Part shown: positions 22,501-33,626 of the stretch, in pieces
Numbering within the stretch: position 1 is the first letter of the stretch
How the letters are laid out: every line of letters begins with the position of its first letter
Assembly: GCA_019925795.1 (NCBI GenBank)
Contig: CM034305.1
Location: 97,919,571-97,983,570 of the forward strand
DNA: 64,000 nucleotides
DNA from: Dendrobium chrysotoxum
Taxonomy: Eukaryota > Streptophyta > Magnoliopsida > Asparagales > Orchidaceae
Reading direction: 5' to 3'
Translations under genes and position numbers: made by a program
Notes under the pieces: generated by a model
The model's input: only the letters and a program-made list of their open reading frames with translations
Told to the model about the DNA's origin: nothing
Databases searched by the model: none

Positions 22501-25500
22501 TATAAATTTAGTCACTCATGCAAATAAATAATAAGAATTAAGAAAAGAAATAAGTTGGAAGGAACAAAAATCACCAAATCAACCCTCCCGATTGTACAAG
22601 GAGGAAGCATCTCGTGAATATCTTCAATACCCACTTGATCAAGGAGTATAGACAATAAGGAATAAAAAAACCAAGAAGTTTATTCAAAAATATAACTTCG
22701 CTTTTTTTGTACATCTTTCAGACCCCTTTCAATCATTACAAGTGCTATTGATTTATTTGTATATCAAAAGCTCAGCCCACTAGAGCCACTCAAAAATAAC
22801 ATAATGAAATAGAATCTGCTTTTTGCAAATTTAACCCAGAATCACTCAAATATGAACAAAGCCGGGTGAATATTCAAAATAGTTTGAACTTATTTTCAAA
22901 AATTTTCTAAACACAATTCAAGTCCGTGTCCTAAGAAACTTGCCTTACAATTTAATTTTATTTAGAATTGCAATTCCAACTCATATTTAGTTATCATATA
23001 AGAAAATATATGATAGATTTTCATTACATTATATTCTATGATATCCATAAATATCCAGGTTTTAGCCTAAAGGTGCAATATAACTATAAGCGAGAGCATT
23101 ACATGAAATTTGATTGGCCCATAATCAGCATCAACGATAAAATGTATAAGGGAAACATTGGCCAAAAGAAAATTAGTATTATCTGTGAATTACCACAAGC
23201 AGAAGCAGCGCCTACAAACAGTATCAAAAACATGAAATAATAGCTCGGTGTTATAAGACTTACATTTTATAATCATAATCAGATAATTCATAAAACAATG
23301 ATCCATCTTCTTTAAGAATCCAAAGCTTGCCTGAACTGACTTTCAAGTCAATAAGTCTTCCCTGATACAAAAATTGAATCATCATCCTAAGAAAACAGGA
23401 AAAATGCTTAAGAAAATAGATAATGAAAGAAAATCGAATCAAGCAACAATTTGCATAAACATACATACATAAATAATCATATATATAGTCCATTCCCATG
23501 AATTAAAAAAAAAACAGTTTTTTTTTTTCTATCCATTTTGCATTTAACAATTTGACATCTGAGCTACCAAGATGCAAATTAAGAAAACTGATCATATTTT
23601 AATTAATGGAACAGCATATGGACTACCACCTAGATTCCACTAAATTACACATTTGTTTGATTATTGATCACATTCTTGATTTCGCAAAAAAAAAAAAAAA
23701 AAACTCAAATCTAATGAATATTTTAAGTAACCAACAATAATATTGGAGTAAGGCTACAGATTTTTCAAAAATATTTTATAAATGAGATTTTTTAGCATGA
23801 TCAATTGCATAAGATTCATGTTTCATATACTAGATGTTAAGTAAGGACAATGTAAACTTTCATGAAGTGTGCTTTGTTTTTAGTCCCGGTCTTGTTTAAG
23901 AGAATCGACAGCCTTAAATTTCCTTTTGGAGTTTTCATACCCAAAGAAATCACTATATGTGTGGATTAATATAGTCCACAAAATCTGGAAGGACCAAGCT
24001 ATAATTTGAAGATGCACACCAAGGTAAAGATGTTTAAGGATATACACCAAAATCAGGCCAAATCTAAATAGACGTTATACCAAAATGCAGTCCATTGATC
24101 AACAGGATGTGCCACGATTAGAAGGAAAAGTTGTGCATAATTTGCACCTGCTTCTTACTTAGCTTCATGCCTCTACAAGCACCTCTACACAGAATTAATA
24201 AATAAAAAAAAGTAAACCCACTACATGAAGCTGTCGCTAATGCAAATACTGGGGAGGTTTTTTTTTCACTCTTAAACCTGAACTTACTGATAAGCTACTT
24301 TCATGATTCAAACCTTACAGTGCATTACTGAAGAAAATAAAATAAAAGTATTAGAAGGATTTAGATTTGCTCACATTGATGATCTACAAAAGCATAATAT
24401 GCAAGAATAAACCAGATATAAGGGAGCTCATAAGAGCTAAATAAGCCAAAGAGACGAGTGTTTCACAGAAATGATAGTAGAGATTAAATTTATAGCTGAA
24501 AGAAATGATATTAGAGATTGAATTTATAGCTGAACAAGCAAGCAAGTAGAGCAAGAAGATCAAAAGAATAAAGTTAAGTTTAATATATAGTTGGGATTGT
24601 TAGTTGAGTCAATCAAACCCTGTTAAGACACTGTCCCAGAAAAGCCCTCATAAGAAAATAATAGGGTTGCCTTTCTAATAGAAGGGCTCGTGAAACCATA
24701 AACATCTTTTATCTACTATTTTGTGAGCTAACCAAATAGGCTCGTTTAGAATCCTTTACAACTTTCAGCTTGTTTACCATCTAAATCCACCACCAATCAA
24801 CATGTGTGGATATGATCATTGGTCTCCAATAGTTAGAACAGATTGGAACAATTTGAAGTCTTCCTCGAGGAAGAAAGCGGTGACACCAGAGTTGAAGGCA
24901 GTTCAATTCTGAGAATGTGGTGGAGGATGAAGACTAAGAAGTTGTGCAGTGAACCTGGAAGGATGGCATGAAAGAATATGGATCAATTATGGCTTAGAAG
25001 AGTAGAGTCTATGGTGGGTTTGCTTGGGGAATGATTAAAGGGGTGTAGTGGAGCCTGCGGAGGAGGACAAAGTGGAGCTTAAATGTGCTAAGAAGAGTAG
25101 AGCTAGAGCTTAAATTACCCAACACATCGCCTGACTCTTTGATTCAGAAGGCAGCAATAGTGATGGAGGTGTGTTTGAGGAAGGAGTTGACGAAGGCTTT
25201 GAAGGCAATGATGAAGATGAAAATAATATACCATTATGAGCTTAAATGGGGTTAACGAGAAAAGTACATTTAAAATGTTAAAAAAAACGACCTTCAGATT
25301 GAGCCCTAGAAAGCCCTGAAGCTCATTTAAACCCTTTTATTTTACCCAATTATAGGTCACCCAATGGGCTCATGGGCAACCCAACCTCATTAGCATCCCA
25401 ACAGTAGGAAATCAAGGAAAGAAGTCCAGGAAAATGCCTTCTTTCCTAGAAATCATCTCTAGTGTTTTAGTTGAAAAATCATGCTAGCATGGTTGGAGAA

Positions 25501-28500
25501 TGTCCCTCACTCTTAACGATAATGAGGCCTCTATCTGGATTAATCTATCAAAAATAAAAAAAGAAATTGCCCACTCATCTTTCCTTCAGGATTATAGATG
25601 AAAAGATTGAACATTCTGACTCCCAACAGACATTACAGATCAAGCTGTTCAAAGATTACTGTCAATAGACATTTCAGATCAAGTCGTTCAAAGGTTACTA
25701 TCAGAAAGGCTTCTTTACAATGTTGGCCAAAGCTTTCTCTAGATAGACAAAGCATTAACCCAAGTCCACCACAGTAGCAAGCATAAACTAAGACCATTTC
25801 TTCAATAGGCTAATGTGTCTCCATATATTTTAAGGCTGTATGCTTAGAATATATAAGACAAACTATTGAAGAATTCATGTGACGTTGAAAACAGAAAATC
25901 CTTGGAAGTAATCAGTGTGTCAAACTTTTACTAGATGGATAAAGAACGAAATCCCTTAACGCAAAGAAGAAGGACAAAAAGCAACAAGCCAACAACTAAC
26001 AAAAGAGAAAACTACTTTATGAACTGTATTTAGAAATAAGGCAACATCCACTAAATAGTCATTTGAACCCAGGATGAGCTCCTACAGTCTGTTTCTTCAA
26101 ATAGAGATACTATATTGAACTCTGTCTCAGATAAGCTTCTTATAATTCTTTCCATTGCTCCGAAAGCTAAAACATGTATATAAAGTAAAACATCGCAATG
26201 TTTCTTTCATTGAAAGTCACTCCAACACATGAGCTTTTCTTTAAAAGATATGTGGCAATAGAGAGTGTTTTCACTACTGATCGTTATGACAACAACTTCA
26301 GATCTTGACATTACCATTCAATCACTTAAATGTATATTTGCATGCACAAAATACTTGAGATGAAATACAAAACTCTGACTGTAACTTGAATAAACATTTT
26401 ATAGAAAAACAGAACTGCTTAACAATTAAATTACACATCCATAGAGAAGCATTAGTTTACTTCAGGATAATCTCACCTTGTCCAGAAGGATGGTTTTCAA
26501 CAACGGCTCCGGTGACAAAATGTTCTTCTCACCAACATTAATGCCAAAGTTATAAACAGCAACTACCTCAACATCAGATACCTTGATGGGTAAAGAAGTC
26601 AGAAGTTGTGAGTATATACCATAGTGGTATAAAGTATCTACGGCATCAAAGATGCCAACTAACCAAGAAAAAGTGAAGAAACACATAAACGGCAGCAGTA
26701 TCAGATATGAACGGTATGATTCCCCTAAAATGGGAGATAATATTGTTGAGAGTGCTGGAATTACTCATACAAAACTTAAGAAAAACAAAATAAAAACTGT
26801 TGCAACTATGTGTTCCATGCATTTAACCAGTTTCCAAAGTCATCAGGTGTTACTTCTTTTGCCATACAGGAAGCACTTACATGTAAAACCGCTACAGTAA
26901 TCACACTGGCGTCATAGTTAGGACAACCAACCCATAACCGGGAGGGAGTAGTTCCTGCCATGTTAAACAGAAAGCAAAAACTTAGAAGAAAATAACGAAT
27001 AATGTAAATTAAATAAAAAATATTGCCATCTCAACTGAAATTAATATTTTTAGCATCAAAATTAGAGACTTCAGGAAGAAATTTAGTTATCATCATCAAG
27101 GGATTTCTTTTTAATGAAAATGCTGGGATTAACCCTTCTCGTTAGAAACAAAAGAGTAATACATAAAGTTAAATGAAGAATAAAAAAACCTGAAAAATAT
27201 TTAAATAGTGGCCACGGTAACATGTTATGGAACTATGCTAGCATAAATTATGGTCTTGGCATGGTAAGAAATTGCTAAATGCAGACCAAATCTTTATTTT
27301 GCGGGATAAAAACAAATTCAAAACAAAATGTTTTCTTGAGTAATTATTTGTTCAAAAGTTAGTAGCAAATGTTTTATTATAGGTAAGCATTAAATTTAAA
27401 TTTGAACCAGATATTGTTTTAAATTTTCACCTTCTTAACTTCCACAAATACAAGACAAAGTGGAATTCTTATTGGATTTAACCACTTTGGCGGACAATAG
27501 AGAATTAAAAAGGGAAGGCAATTAAAAAGGGAAGGCTGCTGTGGTGAAGAACTGGAATGAAGCTCTTAATGTGCTGAAGGTTCTTCTTTGCATGAAGGAA
27601 TAAAACAGAGAGATAAAACACAGTAGATAAAGGGAGAGAAAGAGAGAAAATAAAATATAGAGGGAGAGGATAGTTGAGCAAATAGGATAGAGAGAGCAAA
27701 AGAGAAAGGGAACAAAAAAAAAAGAAAAGAGAACATCCCTTGGCTATTTTGTTTGTGATCATGATCTATTGCCTCCATGTAGTACAAGCATGGTAGTGTC
27801 GATTCAAGCATGCTGGCCCTACAAACAAGTATATGATGCACATAAGAGTGTAAACGAGTCGAGTCAAACTCGAGCCACCCTTGACTTAAGCTTTATATTG
27901 ATTAAGTAATCAAGTTCAAGCTTGAGCGGCTCAAGGTCGAGCTTAATTTTCAAGCTAGAGTTGGCTCACAAGCCATTTCATTATGATGAAAGCAAGAAGA
28001 TCATTCTTATTCAATCAAGTATTATGATAATATGATAAAAAAAAATAAGAAATTAAATGATAAATAATAAGAAATAACTTGAAATAAGGAAGATTTATAA
28101 TGTTTACATAGTTTTAAAACTTTATACTAAAACCATCAAATTTTAATATATTTTAAATGTAATTTATATTAACATTTTTTAAACGAGTCAACTCATAAGC
28201 CGATGTGTCGAATCAGGACAGATTCAAGCTTGACTCGTTAATTCACTAGGATCGCTCATAATCCATTTATCAAGTCGAACCTGAGCAAACTCACAAGTTA
28301 GCTTGACTCAATTACACCCCTAATTGTCACCGAAGTTCGTGACTAGAAAATACTACTCGAGGTCTGACATTTCTTTCTTTAAGACTCTAAATTTGTTGTT
28401 GGGCCTTTCAAAATTCTTCACCTAATATTTCAAAGAATATATGAGAATTTGGTGTGCCAACTTCCTCAAACCATATAATTTTTTTCTTTTATTTTGATTT

Positions 28501-31016
28501 TTCTACCGTTTTCTTTTTTATCCTCGCTGTTATTTTTTCCCGCAACAAGCATCAGTGCCAACTGGTGCTCCAAGTGAAAATGGCAGCAATGCCTGGCAAG
28601 AATGGAAAGGCAAAGATGTGCAATGAGAAAGATGATGGGCACTGATAGATAAGATCGAGGACTAGTTATACCAACATAAACTTTATTTATCTCTTTTGAA
28701 GACAAAATCAACATTCATGAACCAAGAAGATTAGGTACTCTTGGACAGACTAGCGATGGTAGTTGTTTGTCTATAACTTGCAAAGAATGTTGCCTTCAAA
28801 ATGATGTATGAAATAGCTACTGTAATGTCTGAAATCAAATATTAAAAAATGTCTAATCAATTTCTGATATATATAAAACAACAATGGTTTCACCCTAAAA
28901 TAGTCCCTCAACTCTTTACATGTAGTCAATTTAATATCAGATTATCACATTTCTCTAATTTAATCCCTCGACTATATAAAATTATGTGACAAAAATAGAT
29001 GCACCCTTCTCTATTATAATGGAATATTTTCTCCATGCAACTATGAAAAAGAGTGAGTCAATTTTGTTTAACCACGTATTTGTTTGCATGGTTTTCTTTT
29101 TCATGCTTCTTTCGTATTTTTGTGTTGCTTTTCTCAACAACAACAATCTTGGAAGCCATTTAGAGTTTACATAGTCACAGCAATAACAAATGCAAACTAC
29201 ATACATCCACATGAGAAGTAATCGCACAAACAAAAAGCATGGCTGTAATTCACCTAAAGAGTCTCAAGTTGTAGAAGTAGATACTACAGATTTGCACATG
29301 AAATTGAGAAAAATAAGTAGATAAAACTTTGCCTGTCAGTTCACTTGAGCTCAAGCTATGATTAAGCACCCTCGCATGACTAACAAGATCCCATAAACGC
29401 ACGATCCCATCAGAATGAAGCACAAAAAGTAATTTTCTACTGCAAACTTCAGATATTACCATATCCTGCACAGCCCCTGCAGCCTTTCCCCTGCATGGCA
29501 TTTCTTCTATAAATAAGTTTTGAACATAATATCAAAATGTCTAAATTTAAACAAATTTAAATTTAATATTTGCTGATGTGAATTCAAAAACAATTATACT
29601 AAAATATCGCTAAATTAGACCAAATAAAAAAGATATCAACCAAGCAGATGAATTCCTCATTTTAACCGCTCTTTAAGTATCATTCAGAAGGAGAAAAAAA
29701 AAAGGAAAAAAGATGGGAGTCTCATGCAGAGGATAGACGCTGCATGGTTTAGCTATATTTTCTATGCATGAAACAATGATGCTTAAACCTACCTGGACAT
29801 GAGATTCCATAAGCGACCTAATCCAGAATCATCTCGTAGTTCATACATGAATCCTATAAAATTATAGGGGAAAAAAAAAGATATTCAAGTAACCGCCACA
29901 AATAGTACAGTAAATCTTATAAACAAATACATGTAAAATATCAAGAATCAAGTATCCTTGATCAAAAAATTGAAAACTCAAATAATGATTAAATATAAGA
30001 GCAAGAAATTAACCCGGTTTGCTGGGATCAAGAACTCCAAGTTGGTAACAGCCAATTGAACCATACTGACGCCCTAATAAAAGGCATCCTGATGTTGCTG
30101 CTACAGCTGTCACCTTTCCGTCCAGTGCATTACTTTGCACACTAAATTCTGTAAGCTCACTCTGGGGGAAAATTGAACCAGACAAAAAATTGAAAGGCCT
30201 TTTCAAATTGAGAAGATAAACAGTTCCTGAAACAGTCAACGCATATAGCGAGTATGCATCTCCTCCTGCAAGCTGATGGGAAAAAACGAAATTCTTAAAT
30301 GTAATTTGAGTGAAATGCAAAAAAAAATATTAGGAGTTTTCGCTATGACAGGAAACACTGTTCTGGAAAAGAAGGCGCGGTGCGAACCTCATTTTTACAC
30401 AGAAATGCAAAAGGATGAAGCACGTCATGGAAGATAAGATGCAGCCCAGTCTCCGGATATTCATTACAAGCAAAGAGCTCAATAACCTCCAGAATGTTAG
30501 GGAAGTTTTCATGAATTCTCCTGTGACGAAAAAAGAAAGCAAGGAAAAATACATCGATATTACATCTTCTGATGTAACCTAGGGCATCGAACGATTATGA
30601 GTTTTTAGGTGTTTACAACAAAAACTACAATTTCTTGAAGCATTGACAGATAGCTTTTCAGTTCAAAAAAAATCTACATCAAGTGCAGAAACTGTAGCTG
30701 GAGCTAAAAAATGGCACATTTACACCAAAAAGAAAGAGCCAGGGCAGATTATATGCTAAGCTGTGAAAAGCACAGTACAAAACAATCCGAAGTAAAACAA
30801 GAAGACGAATTACCAGAAGAGGTAGGCTGGTGGATCTCCGGAAACAACATTGCAGGAGGCAGCGTTATGGTGTATCGCCGGAGCGGTAGCGACCACTGAG
30901 TCAGGAGGAGGCGGAGGGGCCGATGAGGGGACGGTGAGCTCGATCCATTTGATCCCGTCTCCCGTGGCGATGGGAACTTCCATGGCGGCGAGAGGCCGGG
31001 CGCCAGCCGCCGACAT
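13355..31016 (-). CDS. NUP160: Nuclear pore complex protein NUP160 (SAR1), N-terminal half, 13 exons
   Basis: NUP160 is a scaffold subunit of the Nup107-160 Y-complex of the nuclear pore. In Arabidopsis (SAR1) it supports mRNA export, auxin response and flowering control. The exons, all minus strand, are 31016-30814, 30520-30388, 30272-30014, 29853-29793, 29490-29333, 26954-26881, 26581-26477, 23361-23264, 21445-21325, 14830-14651, 14558-14366, 14276-13714 and 13517-13355. Every junction keeps the phase with no internal stop, giving about 770 codons of an expected roughly 1500. Diagnostic stretches are MEVPIATGDGIKWIEL at the N-terminus (beta-propeller), ELRDDSGLGRLW, ADQLFQSSEHALDDLVW, SLSVADIRKEIFTIV, AIFYESLLVPSISSED and WLVLHFIGTTPTSP (alpha-solenoid). 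The remaining coding part was not found to the left, so intron 13 leaves the window. An internal Met at residue 12 is an alternative start. Confidence 0.93.
13714..14276 (-). CDS. NUP160: NUP160 exon 12
   Basis: 563 bp, the largest exon here, reading ELLYEVLRCTSHINHQIGRA, ILETGYYPLAGSLPVQVG, RNFSVDMLLSLHALHSRASN and MFETAFDVLLLLGYLINTSG. It belongs to the alpha-solenoid part. The donor is CAG|GTATGA. Confidence 0.94.
14366..14558 (-). CDS. NUP160: NUP160 exon 11
   Basis: 193 bp reading VNSAMSSSLVHYWKDFCTLY and SLFRSLEGIEKLIYG. Donor choice: TATG|GTCAGG keeps the frame into exon 12 (YGSSDEFHDL). The GT three codon positions on (CAG|GTC) does not. Confidence 0.9.
14651..14830 (-). CDS. NUP160: NUP160 exon 10
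   Basis: 180 bp, 60 codons, reading DQVVQFVSSIFLQRLLQPG and HSAALRAMLLDQKYLSDFEF. The donor is AAG|GTAACA. Confidence 0.92.
15378..15650. repeat. Imperfect direct duplication of about 115-155 bp
   Basis: The block starting CAGATTTAACATTTAAA at about 15378 recurs at about 15536, including AAATATAAGCATATATAAA, GGAATTTAA, ACTTGTA, and ATTTATTTGAC before GAATT. Unit spacing is about 158 bases. It is AT-rich and non-coding. Confidence 0.7.
16779..16848 (+). repeat. 11-bp array, forward half (AAAGGGCAGCY)
   Basis: Six consecutive 11-bp units starting at 16779, 16790, 16801, 16812, 16823 and 16834, varying between AAAGCGCAGTT and AAAGGGCAGCC, plus a partial seventh. It is the reverse complement of the array at 17234-17343. 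Confidence 0.9.
17234..17343 (-). repeat. 11-bp array, inverted half (AGCTGCCCTTT)
   Basis: Ten consecutive units of exactly 11 bp, such as AGCTGCGCTTT and GGCTGCCCTTT. With 16779-16848 it forms an inverted pair about 385 bp apart, able to fold as a long imperfect stem in DNA or in the pre-mRNA. Confidence 0.9.
18454..18530 (+). repeat. 11-bp array, TGCGCTTTCAC type
   Basis: Seven units of exactly 11 bp (TGCGCTTTCAC, TGAGCTTTTAC, TGCGCTTTCAC, TGAGCTGTTGC and so on). It has the same period and core as arrays in the MULE at 31304-38561, although this element is different. Confidence 0.92.
18685..18835. repeat. GC-rich 27-bp tandem repeat with palindromes
   Basis: Two and a half copies of a 27-bp unit containing GGGCACTGCCCCCAAAAACC, each with a GGGGCACTGCCCC-like hairpin. 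The palindrome GACCTGACCGGTCAGGTC follows at about 18769, then GCGCCCCCTGGGACCCCCGG. Three copies of CTTACAATAAAAATT-type sequence precede it at about 18636-18682. Base composition differs sharply from the AT-rich surroundings. Confidence 0.8.
19994..20120. repeat. 65-bp direct duplication
   Basis: GCCCGGACGCTTYCTRCGGCTG followed by a GGTGGGT-like stretch occurs at 19994 and again at 20059, each ending in a TAGGGA block. The region around it (19480-20100) is purine-rich and GC-richer, and resembles LTR or leader sequence of an unidentified retroelement. Confidence 0.65.
21325..21445 (-). CDS. NUP160: NUP160 exon 9
   Basis: 121 bp reading EHASIYGLQEDFVADQLFQS and ALDDLVWTNTSIFSAVK. It is followed by the 6.5-kb intron 9. 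Confidence 0.92.
21446..26476 (-). other. NUP160 introns 8 and 7, no recognised genes
   Basis: Introns 21446-23263 and 23362-26476 flank exon 8. They contain AT-rich non-coding DNA. Short frames here (for example plus 22968-23240) show no known domain. Around 24590-25530 the composition changes (GGAGGA/GAAGA-rich), suggesting an old insertion I cannot classify. Confidence 0.6.
23264..23361 (-). CDS. NUP160: NUP160 exon 8
   Basis: 98 bp reading GRLIDLKVSSGKLWILKEDG. The donor AAAT|GTAAGTC is strong. Confidence 0.9.
26477..26581 (-). CDS. NUP160: NUP160 exon 7
   Basis: 105 bp, exactly 35 codons, reading VSDVEVVAVYNFGINVGEKN and ending LLKTILLDK. The donor is AAG|GTGAGA. Confidence 0.88.
26881..26954 (-). 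CDS. NUP160: NUP160 exon 6
   Basis: 74 bp reading TPSRLWVGCPNYDASVITVA. The donor CAT|GTAAGTGC is strong and the acceptor is TGGCAG|GA. Confidence 0.9.
26955..29332 (-). other. NUP160 intron 5 (GC-AG), contains a MITE
   Basis: 2378 bp between exons 5 and 6 with donor GCAAAG and acceptor TGGCAG. It contains the hAT-like MITE at 27845-28322 and a purine-rich GAGAGA tract at about 27590-27740. No coding sequence was recognised. Confidence 0.75.
27845..28322. mobile_element. hAT-like MITE in NUP160 intron 5
   Basis: The left end reads AGAGTGTAAACGAGTCGAG and the right end reverse-complements to AGGGGTGTAATTGAGTCAAG, giving inverted ends of about 20 bp. Inside are repeated ACTCGAGC/GCTCAAGC motifs as in widespread non-autonomous plant hAT elements. 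I could not define the target duplication. Confidence 0.6.
29333..29490 (-). CDS. NUP160: NUP160 exon 5, ends at a GC donor
   Basis: 158 bp reading RGKAAGAVQDMVISEV and LLFVLHSDGIVRLWDLVSHA. The phase and protein continuity to the next exon (TGTTPSRLWVG) require the end at 29333 with donor ACAG|GCAAAG, a GC-AG intron. The nearby GTTTTA would put exon 6 out of frame. Confidence 0.88.
29793..29853 (-). CDS. NUP160: NUP160 exon 4 (61-bp exon)
   Basis: A small exon reading FMYELRDDSGLGRLWNLMS, a segment highly conserved in plant NUP160. Split codons join it to both neighbours. The acceptor is TTATAG and the donor is CAG|GTAGGT. Confidence 0.92.
30014..30272 (-). CDS. NUP160: NUP160 exon 3
   Basis: 259 bp. 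It encodes propeller-like strands, for example YSLYALTVSGTVYLLNLKRP and GCLLLGRQYGSIGCY. The acceptor is CATCAG|C and the donor is CCG|G|GTTAAT. Confidence 0.92.
30388..30520 (-). CDS. NUP160: NUP160 exon 2
   Basis: 133 bp. It joins exon 1 as WRIHENFPNILEVIELFACN and ends LHPFAFLCKNE. The acceptor is CACAG|G and the donor is GAG|GTTCGC. A shadow frame over the same bases is not the coding one. Confidence 0.92.
30814..31016 (-). CDS. NUP160: NUP160 exon 1
   Basis: 203 bp. The ATG is at 31016-31014; an in-frame TGA lies about 45 bases upstream with no ATG between, so this is the first possible start. Residue 12 is a second Met, followed by EVPIATGDG. The segment is rich in Pro and Ala after residue 30 (SSAPPPPPDSV). 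The donor is TCTTCTG|GTAATTCG; a Trp codon is split across the junction. Confidence 0.92.
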
Positions 31017-31096
31017 ATGGACGAGAAGTTTTGTGTGGGGAATCGACAGGGTGCGGGATTCTGGCGGTCCAGATCAATCTTTAACTTCCAACTTAA

Positions 31097-31104
31097 CTTT
31101 TATA
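31097..31104 (-). promoter_or_regulatory. Putative TATA box of NUP160
   Basis: The minus strand reads TATAAAAG about 80 bases upstream of the NUP160 ATG. That would place transcription start near 31070 with a 5' UTR of about 50 bases. Only about 30 bases further upstream begins the terminal repeat of a MULE relic, so the remaining native promoter is very short. Confidence 0.5.
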
Positions 31105-31294
31105 GAACGTTCCTTCAACATCGGTTAAAACCAGGAGAAATTATTCGGTGCGGACTGAAGCTCCGAACTCCAGCAAAAATATTATAAGTGTATATCCTTT
31201 ATAACTATGTGACAATTGCCCTTGTAGATTTTTTTAGTGAGTAATTTTTGCCTACGTGGACTGTCTTATCACCCCGACACCTGCCTGTCTCCCT

Positions 31295-31303
31295 CTTGCC
31301 CAG
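31295..31303. repeat. Target-site duplication, left copy
   Basis: CTTGCCCAG, identical to 38562-38570. Nine bases is the usual Mutator-like target duplication length. Confidence 0.9.
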
Positions 31304-31357
31304 CAGAAATTATTAGGTCCGGTCACCGGACCTATCTCCGCGTCCGGACGCCAATAG
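31304..31357 (+). repeat. Left terminal inverted repeat of the MULE
   Basis: It contains GAAATTATTAGGTCCGG, then the internal hairpin GGTCCGG-TCA-CCGGACC (7-bp arms), then CTATCTCCGCGTCCGGAC. It pairs with 38508-38561. Confidence 0.92.
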
Positions 31358-31628
31358 GAATACGCCATCAGGCATCGATTTTTTTAATCTAAAACTTTTG
31401 CTTTATGTCTTTTGCCCGATCGGCCCGACCCAACCCGAAGATGATTCAAATTTTGGAATACAAATATTGCGCACGAACCTTTTTTACATTTCACCCGACA
31501 GTTTCACTCGGTATCCCTCTCCCTCGTGCCCTCGTGCGGTTCTTCATTCTCTGGCATTTCTGTTCTTGCAAGTTCCCGGCGGTAGACGACAACTGTTGAG
31601 TTCTTCTGCATTTTAGAAAAGGTAAAGC

Positions 31629-31672
31629 TGCGCCTTCGTTGCACCTTCGTTGCGTTTATGGTGCGCTTTATG
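31629..31672 (+). repeat. 11-bp array near the left MULE end
   Basis: Four units of exactly 11 bp: TGCGCCTTCGT, TGCACCTTCGT, TGCGTTTATGG, TGCGCTTTATG. Confidence 0.8.
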
Positions 31673-32797
31673 TAATATTTTTATTTTTAAGGTTTAATGT
31701 TTATTTCATATATACTAATTTGTTCAATGTGATCTTAAAAAGTTTATGTTTATATGTTAACCTTTTTTATTAAATTGGAAAACCGTAACCGTATGAAGAG
31801 AAATCTTTAGTTGCGCTTTGTTAATTTGTTTTTTTTTTAAATGCCGTATCAAAGGCAAGTAACTTCTCGATGCTATGTTACGATGTTCAGAAAAATTTGC
31901 GACGCATTTGTCGAGATAATTGATGATGAAGTTGAGCAAACCTTTCGAAATCTGAAAATTCATCAATTTCTGAAGTTTCCAGCTTTCCAGCAGTGTATAC
32001 CACTTCTATTTGAGATTCTGAAATTTTGGAATGCTGCTGATGAAGGCTTTGTTTTGAATGGTCATTTGCTTAAATTCACTTCTGATGAGGTGTCATTGTT
32101 GATAGGTAAGCTTGTTAATAAGGATTTTTTGAGATATTTTTATACTTTAAATTTACTATATTTGTCTAATTAAACAAAAATTCCTCACAGGTTTGCCTAA
32201 CAGAGGTGATGAAATAAAATGGAAGGTCGATCCATTGACTGGACCTTTATCAACTGATATAAAAACAGAAATCACAAAATTAGATAGATTATCTGTTAAT
32301 GCTACTAAGATAAAAACATTTATAATGTTTTTGTTATCTAATCTTTTTTTTTCACTAAATAACCATAAAACTCCTAGAAGGCTTATATCTATAGCAAATA
32401 ATGTAAATGAGTTCAATTCTATTAATTGGGCTGCATGTATAAGAAATTTCATGGTCAATGAATTCAATACAATTACTGACAAGTTTGCAATGGAGAAATC
32501 ATTGGGTTACATTAATAGTTTTTTTCCTCTCCTACTGGTAAGTCTCTTCTACTACATTTATTTCATTTCATTAAGGTTTTTAATGTTAATTTATAATGTT
32601 TTATTTGTGATATTATACAGATTTGGTTTTTAGAACACTTTTCCTGCAATAAACCATCTAATCCAGAATCAAGACCAAGGTTTCTGAGATGGGAGGGGAA
32701 TACGGAAATGTACTACACACAAGAGAGTGCAACAAAGTTATTAAAATTTTTGAAGAACAATGAGGTAATTTTCAGAACAAAATATTAATTTTTTATT

Positions 32798-33110
32798 TAA
32801 GCGCAACTAAAGCGCAACTAAAGCGCACCTAAAGCGCAACTAACTTGATTTAACTGTCTATGTTATTTATTGAAAGCGCAACAAAGCGCAACTAAAGCGT
32901 AACTAAAGCGCATCTAAAGCGCATCTAAAGCGCAACAAACTTATTTTAATTGTTTATTATTATTCATTGAAAGCACAATTAAAGCGCAACTAAAGCGCAT
33001 ATAAAGCGCAACTAAAGCGCAACTAAATTATTTTAACTGTTTATGTTATTTATTGAAAGCGCAACTAAAGCGCATATAAAGCGCAACTAAAGCGCAACTA
33101 AAGCAAACTC
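32798..33110 (+). repeat. 11-bp arrays AAAGCGCAACT in a Ulp1-gene intron
   Basis: Four clusters (about 32798-32841, 32873-32938, 32970-33025, 33056-33108) of AAAGCGCAACT variants, separated by copies of a short spacer containing TATTTATTGAAAGCGCAA. The clusters and spacer together look like a higher-order repeat of about 90 bp. Confidence 0.9.
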
Positions 33111-33626
33111 GATACTTTCTGATATTAGTTTTATCTTTTTTGTAGATTTATCTTATTCTTCAGGATGTGACAAACGAGGAGGATTGGGGGCTGACTTAAA
33201 TGCTATTCAGAACTTGAAAAGTCGTCCTCATCTGCATCCCAGCAAATTTGCTCTACCAAAATCCAAAAAGATTCACACCTCCCCACCTCCCTCTCCCCAT
33301 TCTCCTCATGTTGAACCACCTCAAAGCTCTCCTCAACCACCTATTCAACCTTCTTCTCTACCTCAAACTGAACAACCTCTTCCCACAGAATGGTCAACTG
33401 TACAGAATAAAGTCATGGAAGCATTACAAAATTTGTGCAATAGAATTGAAGATAATTTAGGTCGAAGAATTGATCGACTTGAAGATAATTTGGAAAAACT
33501 AGAAGCTACTATAGATTCGTTGCAATACAAATTCATCGACAATTTCACCAAATGTGATTATCATCCTATTAAATCCTCTCTTTCTTCCTCTTCCTCTTCC
33601 TCGAATAACCAATCTGTAAATCCACC

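Noticed and set aside
29320..29333. GT donor after GGCAAA instead of the GC donor for NUP160 exon 5
   Set aside because: It would make exon 6 out of frame, and the conserved TPSRLWVG continuation would be lost.
30330..30554. 74-codon minus frame as a separate small protein
   Set aside because: It is a shadow frame over NUP160 exon 2 and its intron flank.
31405..31616. Two overlapping plus frames near the MULE left end as genes
   Set aside because: They lie in the terminal repeat and leader of the MULE and show no domain.
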